Shown in pieces: positions 8,369-19,100 of a stretch of 64,000 nt of DNA. A program made the position numbers and the translations under genes. The stretch spans positions 2,356,001-2,420,000 of the forward strand of contig NZ_JACHMN010000003.1 of assembly GCF_014204945.1 (NCBI RefSeq). Direction: 5' to 3'. This stretch comes from Allocatelliglobosispora scoriae (GTDB lineage Bacteria; Actinomycetota; Actinomycetes; Mycobacteriales; Micromonosporaceae). Position 1 is the first letter of the stretch. The number at the start of each line of letters is the position of its first letter. The notes below the pieces were generated by a model. That model worked only from the letters and a program-made list of their open reading frames with translations. It made no database searches and was not told the origin of the DNA.

Positions 8369-10279
8369 ATGCTAGTCCACACGCACCCCGCAGACCTGAC
8401 CGGCGGCCGACCCGTCGTGCCGTCTCGGACCGCGCTCCGCCCGCTGGGCCTGGCCGAGGCGAGGATCACCGGTGGGTTCTGGGCGTCGCGGCAGCAGGTC
8501 AACGGCGCGGTCACCCTGGACCACCACCGGTCCTGGCTGGACAAGCTCGGCTGGACCGGCAATTTCGATCCCGCCACCGGCTCGACCGGCTCGCCCGAGC
8601 GGCGCGGGCGGGAGTTCACCGACTCCGAGGTCTACAAGCTCCTCGAGGCGATGGCCTGGGAGGTGGGCCGCACCGGCGACGCCGACCGGGACCGGGAGGT
8701 CGTCGAGCTGACCGCGCTCATCGCGCGGGGCCAGTCGCCCGACGGCTACCTCAACACCGCCTTCGGCCGGCCGGGCCAGCGTCCCCGCTACAGCGACCTG
8801 GCGTCGGGCCACGAGCTCTACTGCACCGGGCACCTGCTGCAGGCCGCCGTCGCCCGGGCCCGCACCAGCGGGCCCGACCAGCTCCTCGACGTGGCCCGCC
8901 GCGCCGCCGACCACGTCTGCGACACCTTCGGCGAGGGCGGGCACACCGGCCTGTGTGGACACCCGGAGATCGAGACGGCCCTCGTCGAGCTGGCCCGGGT
9001 CACCGGCGAGCAGCGCTACCTCGACCAGGCCGCCCTCTTCGTGGCGCGCCGGGGGCACCGGTCGCTGCCGCCGCACCACTTCGGCTGGTCCTACTACAGC
9101 GACGACATCCCGGTCCGCGACGCCACGGTGCTGCGCGGCCACGTCGTCCGCTCCCTCTACCTCGCCTGCGGCGCGGTCGACGTGGCGGTCGAGACCGGCG
9201 ACGCGGAGCTGCTCGGCGCGGTCGTCGCGCAGTTCGACCAGACGCTGGCCCGGCGCACCTACCTGACCGGCGGGATGGGGTCGCGCCACACCGACGAGGC
9301 GTTCGGCGACGACTTCATGCTGCCGGCCGACCGCGCCTACTCCGAGACCTGCGCCGGGATCGCCGCGATCATGCTCGCCTGGCGGCTGCTGCTCGCCACC
9401 GGGGAGATCCGCTACAGCGACATCATCGAGCGCATCCTCTACAACGTGCTCGCCGCATCGATCAGCGACGACGGCCGGTCGTTCTTCTACGCGCACACGC
9501 TGCACCAGCGCACCCGGACCGAGCTGCTGCCGCCCGACCAGGAGCAGCTCGGCTTCGGCGGCGGGCCGCGGGCGCCGTGGTTCGAGGTCTCCTGCTGCCT
9601 GGCGAACATCGCCCGGACGCTGTCGACACTCGCGACCTACCTCGCCACGGCGGACGGCGACGGGGTGCAGATCCACCAGTACGCCGACGCGGTGATCCGC
9701 ACACCGCTGGACGGGGGCCGGGCGGTCGGCCTGCGGATGCGCACCTCCTACCCCGATGACGGCGCGGTCGGCATCGTGGTCACCGAGACCGCGCCCGGGC
9801 CGTGGAGCATCACGCTGCGCGTACCGGAGTGGGCGACGGAGGCGACGCTCGTCGACGGGGGCGAGCGTCGCCCGGTGACGGGCCGCACCGCCGTCGTCCG
9901 CCGGGAGTTCGCCGTCGGCGACGAACTGCGGCTGGAGCTGCCGATGCGCCCGCGCTGGACGTCGCCGGACCCCCGGATCGACGCCGTCCGCGGCTGCGTG
10001 GCGGTCGAGCGGGGCCCGCTGGTGCTCTGTGCGGAGTCGCCCGACCAACCCACCGACGACCTCGACCGGCTGCGGATCGACACCTCCGCCGCGCCCGTCG
10101 ATGCAAGCGGCACGGTGACCGTCCTCGGTCACTTCGCCGAGCCCGACGACGCGGGCTGGCCCTACGGCCGGACCGTGCCCGAGGAGGAGCCCGCATCGCA
10201 CCCCGTTGTCCTGGTGCCTTACCACAGCTGGGCCCGGCGCGGGCCGTCCACCATGCGGGTCTGGTTGCCCACCTCGTGA
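8369..10279 (+). CDS. Cytosolic GH127 beta-L-arabinofuranosidase
   Basis: A 636-residue glycoside hydrolase of family 127 (older name DUF1680), which releases L-arabinose from beta-L-arabinofuranosides by a cysteine nucleophile held by zinc. The zinc-site residues are all present: E326 and C328 in SETCAG and the pair C409-C410 in VSCCLANI. Their spacing matches Glu338/Cys340/Cys417/Cys418 of Bifidobacterium HypBA1. There is no signal peptide, so it should act on imported oligosaccharides. I chose ATG 8369 because ggagga ends a few bases before it; a start at 8312 would lack a ribosome site. It is the first gene of the operon behind the LacI-type regulator. The exact substrate is inferred. Confidence 0.88.
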   Translation: MLVHTHPADLTGGRPVVPSRTALRPLGLAEARITGGFWASRQQVNGAVTLDHHRSWLDKLGWTGNFDPATGSTGSPERRGREFTDSEVYKLLEAMAWEVGRTGDADRDREVVELTALIARGQSPDGYLNTAFGRPGQRPRYSDLASGHELYCTGHLLQAAVARARTSGPDQLLDVARRAADHVCDTFGEGGHTGLCGHPEIETALVELARVTGEQRYLDQAALFVARRGHRSLPPHHFGWSYYSDDIPVRDATVLRGHVVRSLYLACGAVDVAVETGDAELLGAVVAQFDQTLARRTYLTGGMGSRHTDEAFGDDFMLPADRAYSETCAGIAAIMLAWRLLLATGEIRYSDIIERILYNVLAASISDDGRSFFYAHTLHQRTRTELLPPDQEQLGFGGGPRAPWFEVSCCLANIARTLSTLATYLATADGDGVQIHQYADAVIRTPLDGGRAVGLRMRTSYPDDGAVGIVVTETAPGPWSITLRVPEWATEATLVDGGERRPVTGRTAVVRREFAVGDELRLELPMRPRWTSPDPRIDAVRGCVAVERGPLVLCAESPDQPTDDLDRLRIDTSAAPVDASGTVTVLGHFAEPDDAGWPYGRTVPEEEPASHPVVLVPYHSWARRGPSTMRVWLPTS

Positions 10280-10376
10280 CCAGGCCGGAGTCCGGAGATC
10301 CCACGTCTTCGGATGATCACCACAACACCCATTCCCCTTGTATTTTCTCCAGGAAGTTCCTGACAAAGGAGTCGGA

Positions 10377-11663
10377 GTGAAACGTAATCTCGCAGGCCGG
10401 ACGACGAGTCTGCTGGCCGCGGCGCTGCTCGTCGCGGGGCTTTCGGCGTGTGCCGACGACAAGGCTGCGGACGCCACCAGCGTGGCCGGGGTCGACGACG
10501 GCGCCACCCTGACGCTGTGGACCCGGGCGGCGACGGAGTCGGTCACCAAGGCCTACGCCGAGGCTTACAACAAGACGCACAAGAACCAGGTGCAGGTCAC
10601 GGCCTATCCGGGTGAGGAGTACCCGGCGAAGCTGGCGTCCGCCGCCGGCGCGAAGGCGCTGCCGGACCTCTTCGCGTCCGATGTGGTCTTCTCCGCGCAG
10701 TTCGCCTCCGAAGGGCTCTGGCAGGACCTCACCGCTCGCTTCGACGCCTCCGGTTTCAAGGGCAAGGTCGCCCCGGCCCACGTCGCGGCCGGCACCTGGG
10801 AGGGCAAGACCTACGCCCTGCCGCACACCATCGACATGTCGGTGATGCTCTACAACAAGGACCTCTACACCAGGGCGGGTCTGGACCCGGAGAAGGGTCC
10901 GACGTCGCTGACCGAGTACGCCGAGCACGCCCGCAAGATCGACGCGCTGGGCGGCGACATCAACGGCACCTACTTCGGCGGCAACTGCGGCGGCTGCGTC
11001 GAGTTCACCTTCTGGCCCTCGGTCTGGGCCGCCGGTGGCAACGTCATCGATGACAAGGGTCGCAATGCGAAGGTCGACTCCAAGGAGATGGCCGACGTCT
11101 TCGCCCTCTACCGCAAGCTCTACGACGATGGCGTCGCCGCGCCGGGCTCGAAGGACGAGGCGGGTCCGACCTGGCTCGGCGCCCTGCAGAACGGCAAGAT
11201 CGGCATCGCGCCCGGCCCGTCGGTCTGGCTCGGGATCATCGAGAAGGCCGGTGTGAAGATGGGCGTCGCCCCGATCACCGGGCTCACCGGCGGCGAGTCG
11301 ACCTTCGTCGGCGGCGACGCGATCGGCATCAGCGCCACCACGGCCAAGGGCAACCAGGCCTGGGACTTCATCAAGTGGACGATGTCCGACGAGGCCCAGA
11401 TCGAGATCATCGCCAAGAACACCGGCGTGCCGTTCCGCACCGACCTCGCCGAGAACAAGTACTCCTCGGCCGACCCCCGGATCGTCATGATCAACAAGTT
11501 GATGGCGAAGGGCAAGACCCCCTATGCCCGCAACTTCAACGCCTCCTTCAACGACCCGCAGAGCCCCTGGCTGGCGACGGTGCGCGGTGCCCTCTTCGGT
11601 GACGCCGGCAAGGCGCTGACCGACGGCAACATTGCCATCAGCAAGTCACTGCAACAGAGCTGA
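10377..11663 (+). CDS. ABC sugar-binding lipoprotein
   Basis: A 428-residue extracellular solute-binding protein (family 1 type), anchored by a lipid on Cys25 in the lipobox LSAC. The remainder shows the usual two-lobed binder signature (YALPHTIDMSVMLYNKDLYT, WDFIKWTMSDEAQIEI). GTG 10377 begins a classic lipoprotein signal (MKRNLAGRTTSLLAAALLVA), with aaaggag five bases upstream. It delivers sugar to the two permeases that follow. Because every sugar enzyme around it points to arabinofuranosides, a short arabino-oligosaccharide is the likely ligand, but nothing in the sequence proves that. Confidence 0.88.
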   Translation: MKRNLAGRTTSLLAAALLVAGLSACADDKAADATSVAGVDDGATLTLWTRAATESVTKAYAEAYNKTHKNQVQVTAYPGEEYPAKLASAAGAKALPDLFASDVVFSAQFASEGLWQDLTARFDASGFKGKVAPAHVAAGTWEGKTYALPHTIDMSVMLYNKDLYTRAGLDPEKGPTSLTEYAEHARKIDALGGDINGTYFGGNCGGCVEFTFWPSVWAAGGNVIDDKGRNAKVDSKEMADVFALYRKLYDDGVAAPGSKDEAGPTWLGALQNGKIGIAPGPSVWLGIIEKAGVKMGVAPITGLTGGESTFVGGDAIGISATTAKGNQAWDFIKWTMSDEAQIEIIAKNTGVPFRTDLAENKYSSADPRIVMINKLMAKGKTPYARNFNASFNDPQSPWLATVRGALFGDAGKALTDGNIAISKSLQQS

Positions 11664-11722
11664 CCAGCGGTGGCCCGGCGTCCCCTCACCGCCGGGCCAC
11701 CACCGCAGACCGGAGAAATCAC

Positions 11723-12679
11723 ATGCCCGTGACGGCCGCCTCCCCCCGGCGCGACCTGCACAGCGACACCGCCGCACCACCGGCGCCGACACCCCGGCGC
11801 CGTCGGGCCGCCCGCCGCCGCGCCCTGCTCGGCGCGCTCTACGCCACGCCCAACACGGTGATGGTGGGGCTGTTCTTCCTGGTGCCGCTGGGCCTGGTCA
11901 TCTGGATGTCGCTGAACCGGTGGCCGCTGCTCGGCGCACCCACCGTCAACGTGCCGGAGAACTTCACCGGTGCTGCCGACAACGCGCTGCTCGGCGGGGC
12001 GATCTGGTTCACGCTGAAGTACACGCTGATCATGACGGTCGCGCTCTTCGTGCTCTCGTTCGGGCTCGCGCTGCTGGTGCAGCAGCGGCGGCGGGGGACC
12101 GGGTTCCTGCGGACCGCCTTCTTCATGCCGATGGCCGTCGGTTTCGCCAGCGCCTCGCTGCTCTTCCTGGGACTGCTCAGCGACGAGATCGGCCCGGTCA
12201 ACGACCTGCTCGCCAAGGTCGGCCTGATCGACGGCTACGTCTCCTGGACCAGCGGCAGCGCCGACTCCGCGCTCGGCTCGGCGATCGTGCTGGTGCTGTG
12301 GCGCTTCGCCGGATTCAACATGCTCATCCTGCTCACCGGCCTGCAGGCGATCCCGCTGGAGCTCTACGAGGCGGCGCGGATCGACGGCGCCACCCGGGTG
12401 CAGGCCTTCCGCTCGATCACGCTGCCGCTGATGCGCCCCACGATCGCGCTGGTCCTGACGATGATGACGACCGGCTCGCTGCTCGCCTTCGACCAGTTCT
12501 GGATCCTCACCCGGGGCGGCCCCGACAACTCGACCACCTCCCTGGTGATGGTGATCTACCGCGAGGCGTTCATCCGCTTCGACCTCGGGTCGGCGGCCGC
12601 GATCTCCGTGGCGCTGCTCGGCGTCCTGGTCGTCTTCAACGTCATCCAGCTCGGCGTACTGCGCCGGCGGTCCCAGTGA
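11723..12679 (+). CDS. ABC sugar permease, MalF/UgpA type
   Basis: A 318-residue inner-membrane permease with six hydrophobic helices after an Arg-rich cytosolic tail (RRRRAARRR, about residues 25-33). The EAA loop that docks the ATPase reads EAARIDGATRVQAFRSITLP, at about residues 213-232. It starts 59 bases after the binding protein and ends 8 bases before the second permease. No ATPase gene is present in the locus, which is common in actinomycetes where a shared MsiK-type ATPase energises many sugar importers. Confidence 0.9.
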   Translation: MPVTAASPRRDLHSDTAAPPAPTPRRRRAARRRALLGALYATPNTVMVGLFFLVPLGLVIWMSLNRWPLLGAPTVNVPENFTGAADNALLGGAIWFTLKYTLIMTVALFVLSFGLALLVQQRRRGTGFLRTAFFMPMAVGFASASLLFLGLLSDEIGPVNDLLAKVGLIDGYVSWTSGSADSALGSAIVLVLWRFAGFNMLILLTGLQAIPLELYEAARIDGATRVQAFRSITLPLMRPTIALVLTMMTTGSLLAFDQFWILTRGGPDNSTTSLVMVIYREAFIRFDLGSAAAISVALLGVLVVFNVIQLGVLRRRSQ

Positions 12680-12687
12680 GAGGCACC

Positions 12688-13497
12688 ATGTCCAGCATCA
12701 GCTCCGCGTCACGGTGGGGCCGCCACGTCACCGGCGCCGCGCTCGCGATCCTCTTCCTGTCGCCGCTGCTGTGGAGCGGCTGGGCGTCGCTGCGCACCGA
12801 CACCGGCTTCGGCCTGGAGAACTACGACCGGCTCTTCACCTCCGACAACGGCATCCGGCTGCAGCACGTGCTCAACAGCGTCGCGGTCAGCGCACTCACC
12901 GTCGTGGGCACGCTGGTCGTCGCCACCCTCGGGGGGTACGCCTTCGGCCGCTTCACCTTCCCCGGGCGAGACCTGCTCTTCCTGGTGACCCTGGCGATCC
13001 TGATGGTGCCCTACGCGACCATCCTCATCGCCCTCTACGTCCTGCTCGGCTGGATCGGCCTGCAGGACTCGCTGATCGGGCTGAGCCTGGTGCTGATCAT
13101 GTTCCAGCTGCCGTTCTCGATCTTCATGATGCGCAACTCGTTCGAGGCGATCCCCAAGGAGCTGGAGGAGTCGGCCTACGTCGACGGCTGCAACAGCTTC
13201 TCGGCGCTGCTGCGGATCCTGCTGCCCGCGGTGCGGCCGGGACTGATCACCGTCGGCCTCTTCGCCTTCCTCACCTCGTGGAGCGAGTTCTTCGCCCCGC
13301 TGATCCTGCTCAACTCCACCGACAGGTTCACCACCACCCTCGCCGTGGTCAACATGCGTACGGCGAGCCACGGCTCGATCGATTACGCCGCGCTGGAGGC
13401 CGGAGTGGTCTTCATGGCGGTGCCCTGCCTGCTGCTGTTCGCCTTCATGCAGCGCAGCTATGTCCGCGGCTTCATCTCCGGCGCGCTCAAGGGCTGA
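12688..13497 (+). CDS. ABC sugar permease, MalG/UgpE type
   Basis: A 269-residue second permease subunit with six helices and the EAA-type loop ELEESAYVDGCNSFSALLRI, followed by LLPAVRPGL. ATG 12688 is preceded by gagagg. An in-frame GTG at 12676 overlaps the previous stop and is a weaker alternative. It forms the channel with the product of 11723-12679. The next gene follows after 79 bases on the same strand. Confidence 0.9.
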   Translation: MSSISSASRWGRHVTGAALAILFLSPLLWSGWASLRTDTGFGLENYDRLFTSDNGIRLQHVLNSVAVSALTVVGTLVVATLGGYAFGRFTFPGRDLLFLVTLAILMVPYATILIALYVLLGWIGLQDSLIGLSLVLIMFQLPFSIFMMRNSFEAIPKELEESAYVDGCNSFSALLRILLPAVRPGLITVGLFAFLTSWSEFFAPLILLNSTDRFTTTLAVVNMRTASHGSIDYAALEAGVVFMAVPCLLLFAFMQRSYVRGFISGALKG

Positions 13498-13576
13498 GGC
13501 GGGGCTTCCGGGGCGTGAGGGGCGAACCGTGCCCGCATTGATCGACATGGCTCGATATTTGGAAGGAGTCTTTCCC

Positions 13577-16060
13577 ATGCCCCCGCTATTCCTGTCCCGC
13601 CGCGCGCTGCTACAGAGCAGTGCCGCCGTCGCCGCAGGTGCGGCCGTCGGCGGACTCGCGACGGGTGCCCCCGCCCAGGCGGCCCGGCCCGACATCGGCG
13701 TCTCGGCCTACCCGTTCCCGCTCGGCGCGGTCGCCCTGCTCCCCGGGCCCTTCGCCGACAACACCGCCCGCACCCACGCCTACCTGAAGTTCCTCGACGC
13801 CGACCGGCTGCTGCACATGTTCCGGGTCACCGTCGGCATCGCCTCCTCGGCGACCGCCTGCGGCGGCTGGGAGTCGCCCAGCACGGAGCTGCGCGGCCAC
13901 TCGATGGGCCACGTGCTCTCGGCGCTGGCCCAGGCCTACGCGAGCACCGGCGACACCGCCTTCAAGGCGAAGTCCGACTACCTCGTCACCTCGCTCGCCG
14001 CCTGCCAGGACCGGGCCACCGCCGCCGGGTTCAACGCCGGTTACCTCTCCGCCTTCCCGGAGAGCTTCATCGACCGGGTCGAGGCGCGGCAGCAGGTGTG
14101 GGCGCCTTACTACACACTGCACAAGACGATCGCGGGACTGCTGGACGCGTACCGGCTGACCGGTAGTGCTCTTGCTCTTGCGGTCCTGCAGCGCAAAGCG
14201 GCGTGGGTCGCGCTGCGCAACAGCCGGCTCACCTATGCCCAGCGGCAGAACATGCTCGACACCGAGTTCGGCGGCATGGCGGAGACGCTCACCAACCTCT
14301 ACCAGCTCACCGACAACCCGGCGCACCTCACCACCGCGCAGTACTTCGACCACGCGGAGATCTTCGACCCGCTCGCGGCGAACACCGACGCGCTCGCCAA
14401 TTACCACGCCAACACCCAGATCCCGAAGGCCCTCGCGGCGATCCGGGAATACCACGCCACCGGCACCACCCGTTACCGCGACATCGCCGTCAACTTCTGG
14501 ACCATGGTCGTCAACCGGCACAGCTACGCCATCGGCGCCAACTCCAACGGCGAATACTTCAAGGCACCCGGCCGCATCGCCGGCGAGCTGTCCGACACCA
14601 CCGCCGAGTGCTGCAACAGCTACAACATGCTCAAGCTGACCCGGCAGCTCTTCTTCACCACGCCGGGGCGCGCCGACCTGTTCGACTTCCACGAGAAGGC
14701 GCTCTTCAACCACCTGCTCGGTGCGCAGAACCCGGCCAGCGCGCACGGCTTCCACAGCTACTACACGCCGCTGCGGGCCGGCGGGATCAAGGCCTACAGC
14801 AACGACTACGACGACTTCACCTGCTGCCACGGCACCGGCATGGAGACGAACACCAAGCACGGCGACAGCATCTACTTCGTCAACGGCGACACGCTCTGGG
14901 TCAACCTCTTCATCGCCTCCGTGCTCACCTGGCCCGGCCGGTCGATCACGGTGCGGCAGGACACGACCTTCCCCCAGGCGGGCACCACCCGGCTCACGGT
15001 CACCGGTTCCGGCACGATCGACCTGCGGGTACGCGTACCCGCCTGGGCCGCCGGCGCGACGATCCGCGTCAACGGCGCCCTGCAGCCCGCGCCCGCGCCC
15101 GGCGGCTACGCGGCGATCAGCCGGACCTGGACCTCCGGCGACACCGTCGACATCACCCTGCCGATGGCGCTGACCCGGGAGTCCACACCGGACAACAGCG
15201 CGGTGCAGGCGGTCAAGGTCGGCCCGATCGTGCTCGCGGGGCAGTACGGCACCAGCAACCTCAGCGGGCTGCCCACCCTCACCGCGAGCACCCTCACGGC
15301 GACGGCGGACCCGCTGCGGTACACGGCGACGGCGAGCACGGGGCAGGTCACCCTGCTGCCGTTCTACCAGACCCACGGGCAGCGCTACAGCGTCTACTGG
15401 ACCGTCAACGACACGCCGCCGCCGGTGCCGTTCGTGGCGCACTACCCCTTCGACGAGGGCAGCGGTACGACCGCCGCCGACGCCACCGGCAACGGCCGGA
15501 CAGCGACCCTCGCCGGTGGCGCCACGTGGACCACCGGGCGCACCGGCAACGCCGTCAACCTCACCGGCACCGGTGCGTATGTGCAGCTCCCGCCCGGACT
15601 GCTCGCCGGGGCCACCGCCTTCACGGCCGCCTGTTGGGTGCGGCTCGACGCCGTCACTGCCTGGACCCGGATCTTCGACTTCGGCTCCGGGACCGGCGTC
15701 AACATGTTCCTCACCCCGCGCAGCTCCAGCGGCTTCCCCCGTTACGCCATCACCACCGGCGGGGCGGGCGCCGAGCAGCGCATCGACGGCACCTCGGCCC
15801 TGACCGCCGGGGTCTGGACCCATCTCGCCGTCACCCAGACCGGCAACCTCGGCGTGCTCTACGTCAACGGCGCCGAGGTCGCCCGCAACACCAGCCTCAC
15901 CACCCGGCCCGCCGCGCTCGGCGCCACGACGAGCAACCGGCTGGGCCGATCCCAGTACGCCGGCGACCCGACCCTGGACGCGGCTCTGGACGGCTTCCGG
16001 GTCTACGCCCGGGCGCTGACCGCGGCCGAGGTCGCCAGCCTGCACTCCACCGGCTCCTGA
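13577..16060 (+). CDS. Secreted GH127-type arabinofuranosidase with LamG-like domain
   Basis: An 827-residue exported enzyme. The start has a twin-arginine-like signal (LSRRALLQSSAAVAAGAAVG, cleaved after AQA near 35). Residues about 40-600 are a GH127/DUF1680 barrel with the zinc site complete: E344 and C346 in TAECCNSYNML, and C416-C417 in DFTCCHGTG. Residues 618-827 form a concanavalin/LamG-like module (HYPFDEGSGT, LDGFRVYARALT) that probably binds polysaccharide. aaggag lies eight bases before the ATG. It would cut arabinofuranosides outside the cell, with products imported by the ABC system. It is only distantly similar to the cytosolic GH127 at 8369, so linkage preference probably differs. 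Confidence 0.87.
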   Translation: MPPLFLSRRALLQSSAAVAAGAAVGGLATGAPAQAARPDIGVSAYPFPLGAVALLPGPFADNTARTHAYLKFLDADRLLHMFRVTVGIASSATACGGWESPSTELRGHSMGHVLSALAQAYASTGDTAFKAKSDYLVTSLAACQDRATAAGFNAGYLSAFPESFIDRVEARQQVWAPYYTLHKTIAGLLDAYRLTGSALALAVLQRKAAWVALRNSRLTYAQRQNMLDTEFGGMAETLTNLYQLTDNPAHLTTAQYFDHAEIFDPLAANTDALANYHANTQIPKALAAIREYHATGTTRYRDIAVNFWTMVVNRHSYAIGANSNGEYFKAPGRIAGELSDTTAECCNSYNMLKLTRQLFFTTPGRADLFDFHEKALFNHLLGAQNPASAHGFHSYYTPLRAGGIKAYSNDYDDFTCCHGTGMETNTKHGDSIYFVNGDTLWVNLFIASVLTWPGRSITVRQDTTFPQAGTTRLTVTGSGTIDLRVRVPAWAAGATIRVNGALQPAPAPGGYAAISRTWTSGDTVDITLPMALTRESTPDNSAVQAVKVGPIVLAGQYGTSNLSGLPTLTASTLTATADPLRYTATASTGQVTLLPFYQTHGQRYSVYWTVNDTPPPVPFVAHYPFDEGSGTTAADATGNGRTATLAGGATWTTGRTGNAVNLTGTGAYVQLPPGLLAGATAFTAACWVRLDAVTAWTRIFDFGSGTGVNMFLTPRSSSGFPRYAITTGGAGAEQRIDGTSALTAGVWTHLAVTQTGNLGVLYVNGAEVARNTSLTTRPAALGATTSNRLGRSQYAGDPTLDAALDGFRVYARALTAAEVASLHSTGS

Positions 16061-16137
16061 CTCGGCATCGGAGGTGATCAGCCCGAGAGTTCCGTTCCGA
16101 CCGTCCCTTCACCACCCCTCCCCTTGGAGTTGACCAG

Positions 16138-19100
16138 ATGCGACTCTCGTCACTACCCCGCAGGTACCGACCGCTGACCCTGGCCGCCGCGGCCATGCTC
16201 ACGGTCGGCTGCCTCAACGCGGTGACCCAGTCCCCGGCGCTCGCCGCGCAGACCATCGGTTTCCCGACCTTCTCCGGACCCGCGATCCCGGCGGCCCCGG
16301 TCGGCTACACCGCCGGCAACATGATGCAGACGATCTACAACGCGGAGGTCGGCGGCACCGACTTCTGGATGGACCGGCTCCTGGCCCGTCCCGGCAACGA
16401 CCCGGCCGGCACCTGGCTGATGACCCGCGGCCGGGCGCTGTTCATGAAGGAGCACACCCCCGGCACGCTCGGCTTCGGCGGGAAGGCGGCCTACTGGGAG
16501 AGCATCAGCGACGCCAGCGCCTACACCGTCGCGGTGACCCCCGGCACCTTCACCGAGCAGGTCGGCTCCCGGTTGCAGACGCCGAGCTACTGGAAGAGCG
16601 TCCACACCTCGGGTTCGATCACGATCACCCAGAACAAGTTCATCACCGACAACAACGTCGCGGTGACGAACCTGTCGATCACCAACGGCGGCAGCGCCTC
16701 GACGACGCTGCAGCTGCGGGCCACCTCGCCCTACGCCACCTCGGGCAGCGGCAGCGAGCTGACCGGCTCGACCGGGGTGAAGAACAGCCTGACCACGCTG
16801 AGCACGAAGCTCACCGGTGACGGGTTCGCCGTCTCCAGCGGCGGGCTCAACCGGTCGGTGACGATCGCGGCGGGTGCCACGGTCACCGCCAAGGTCGTCA
16901 TGGGCTTCATCGCCAACGAACTGCCGGCGTCGGCGACGGAGTACACCGCCTACGCCGGATACTCCAACGCGACCGCGTTCGCCACCCACGTGCGGGCATA
17001 CAACCTGTGGTGGGCGCAGAACGTGCCCTACATCGACGTGCCCGAGGCGGCGATCAAGAAGAACATCTACTACCGCTGGTGGCTGATGCGCTTCAACAAC
17101 CTCGACGCGGACATCCCCGGGCAGACCTTCCAGTTCCCGACCTCCACCGAGGGCGTGCTGGGCTACAACAACGCGATCGCGCTGACGCAGCCCATGCACA
17201 TCGACGACCTGAAATACCTGCGCAACCCGATCTACTCCTACGGCGACTGGCTGAGCGTCGGCCAGACCTCCAAGGGCGCGCGCTTCCTCGACAACCCCGG
17301 CGACCCCGAGAACTGGTCCAACAGCTACACCCAGTACATCGCCGAGGCCGCGTGGAAGAGCTACCAGCTGCACGGCGGACAGCCCGCCATCGCCGCCAAC
17401 CTGGCGAAATACGCCGAGGGTGACGTCAAGGGCCAGCTCGCCTTCTACGACACCAACAACAACGGCCTCATCGAGTACGACTGGGGCGCGCTGACGGGCA
17501 ACGACGCCGACGCTGTGTCGTTCCACTACCGCGCGGGCCGGATGGACCGGGCCGAGTCGGCGTACCAGTACTCCGGTGCGCTCGCGGCAGCGCAGGCGTA
17601 CGACGCGATCGGCAACACCGCGAAGGCCGCCGAGATGCGTACGCTCGCCACCCGGATCGGCAACGCGCTCACCAGCGTGCTGTGGAACCCGAGCCGGCAG
17701 CTGTTCGAGCACCGCTACCCGGACGGGACCTACAACCCGTGGAAGGAGATCAACAACTACTACCCGTTCGCGGTCGGCGCGATCCCCAACACCGACACCT
17801 ACAAGCAGGCGCTGCGGCTCTACGACAGCCCGCAGCAGTACCCGGTCTTCCCGTTCTACACCGCCAACCAGGTCGACAAGGCAGCGGCGGCGGCGGCCGG
17901 GAACCCGGGTTCCAACAACTTCTCCACCATCAACTCCACCGTGCAGTTCCGGCTCTACTCCTCGGTGCTGCGCAACTACCCCAACGCGTGGATGAACGCG
18001 CAGGACTACAAGAAGCTGCTCTACTGGAACGCCTGGGCGCAGTACATCAACGGCAACACCCAGTACCCGGACGCCAACGAGTTCTGGGCGGACTGGAACG
18101 GGTCGTCGGTGACCTACCGCTCCTGGATCCACCACAACATCCTGGGCAGCAGCAACTGGACCGTCATCGAGGACGTGGCCGGCCTGCGCCCGCGCAACGA
18201 CGCCAAGGTGGAGCTCTCGCCGATCAACATCGGCTGGACCCACTTCACCGTCAACAACCTGAAATACCGCAACGCCGACCTGACGATCGTCTGGGACGAC
18301 CCGGCTGACGGCGTGGTCCGCTACCCCGGCATCCCCGAGGGCTACTCGATCTTCATCAACGGCAACCGCGTCGCCACGGTCAACTCCCTGGTCCCCTTCA
18401 CCTGGGACCCGGCGACCGGCGCGGTCACCACCACGGGCACGGTCGCCTTCAACACGGCCGTCTCCGGTCTGCAGGCCCCCAACCAGGTCGTGCAGTCCGA
18501 CGCGCGGGTCGTCGACATCCTCGCCAAGGCAGGCGTCGACCTCACCGCCAACCTCACCAACCTGGCCCAGGGCGCGACGGTCTCCGCCTCCTACACCGGA
18601 TCGGGCTCCACCACGGCGGGTGCCGTGGACGGCTTCCCGATCAACGAGCCCTTCTGGGGCGCGGGCGGATCCCCGAACGCCCAGGACTGGTACGAGGTGA
18701 ACTTCGGCAGCGCCAAGACCGTCAACGAGGTCCGCCTCTACTTCAAGGACAGCCGCCCGGCGTCGAGCACCTACCGGGCGCCGTCGGCCTACAACATCCA
18801 GTATTACAACGGGTCAGCCTGGGTCAACGTCGCCAACCAGGTGAAGAACCCGGCAGCGCCCCGGGCGAACTACAACGTCGCCCAGTTCACGGCGGTCAGC
18901 ACCCAGCGCATCCGGGTGCTCGCCACCAACGCCTCCGGCGCGAAGACCGGCCTCACCGAGGTCAAGATCTTCAACCGGGGCGGGGTGCAGCCGCCGCCCA
19001 ACACCAACCTGGCGCTGACCGCGACCCCGTCGGCGTCCTACACCTCCTCGTGGGAGTCGGTCGCCGCGATCAACGACGGGATCGACCCGCCGTCGTCCAA

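Noticed and set aside
13610-16045. Open frame of 811 codons on the minus strand
   Set aside because: Mirror of the secreted GH127 gene; Gly/Val/Arg-rich without motifs.
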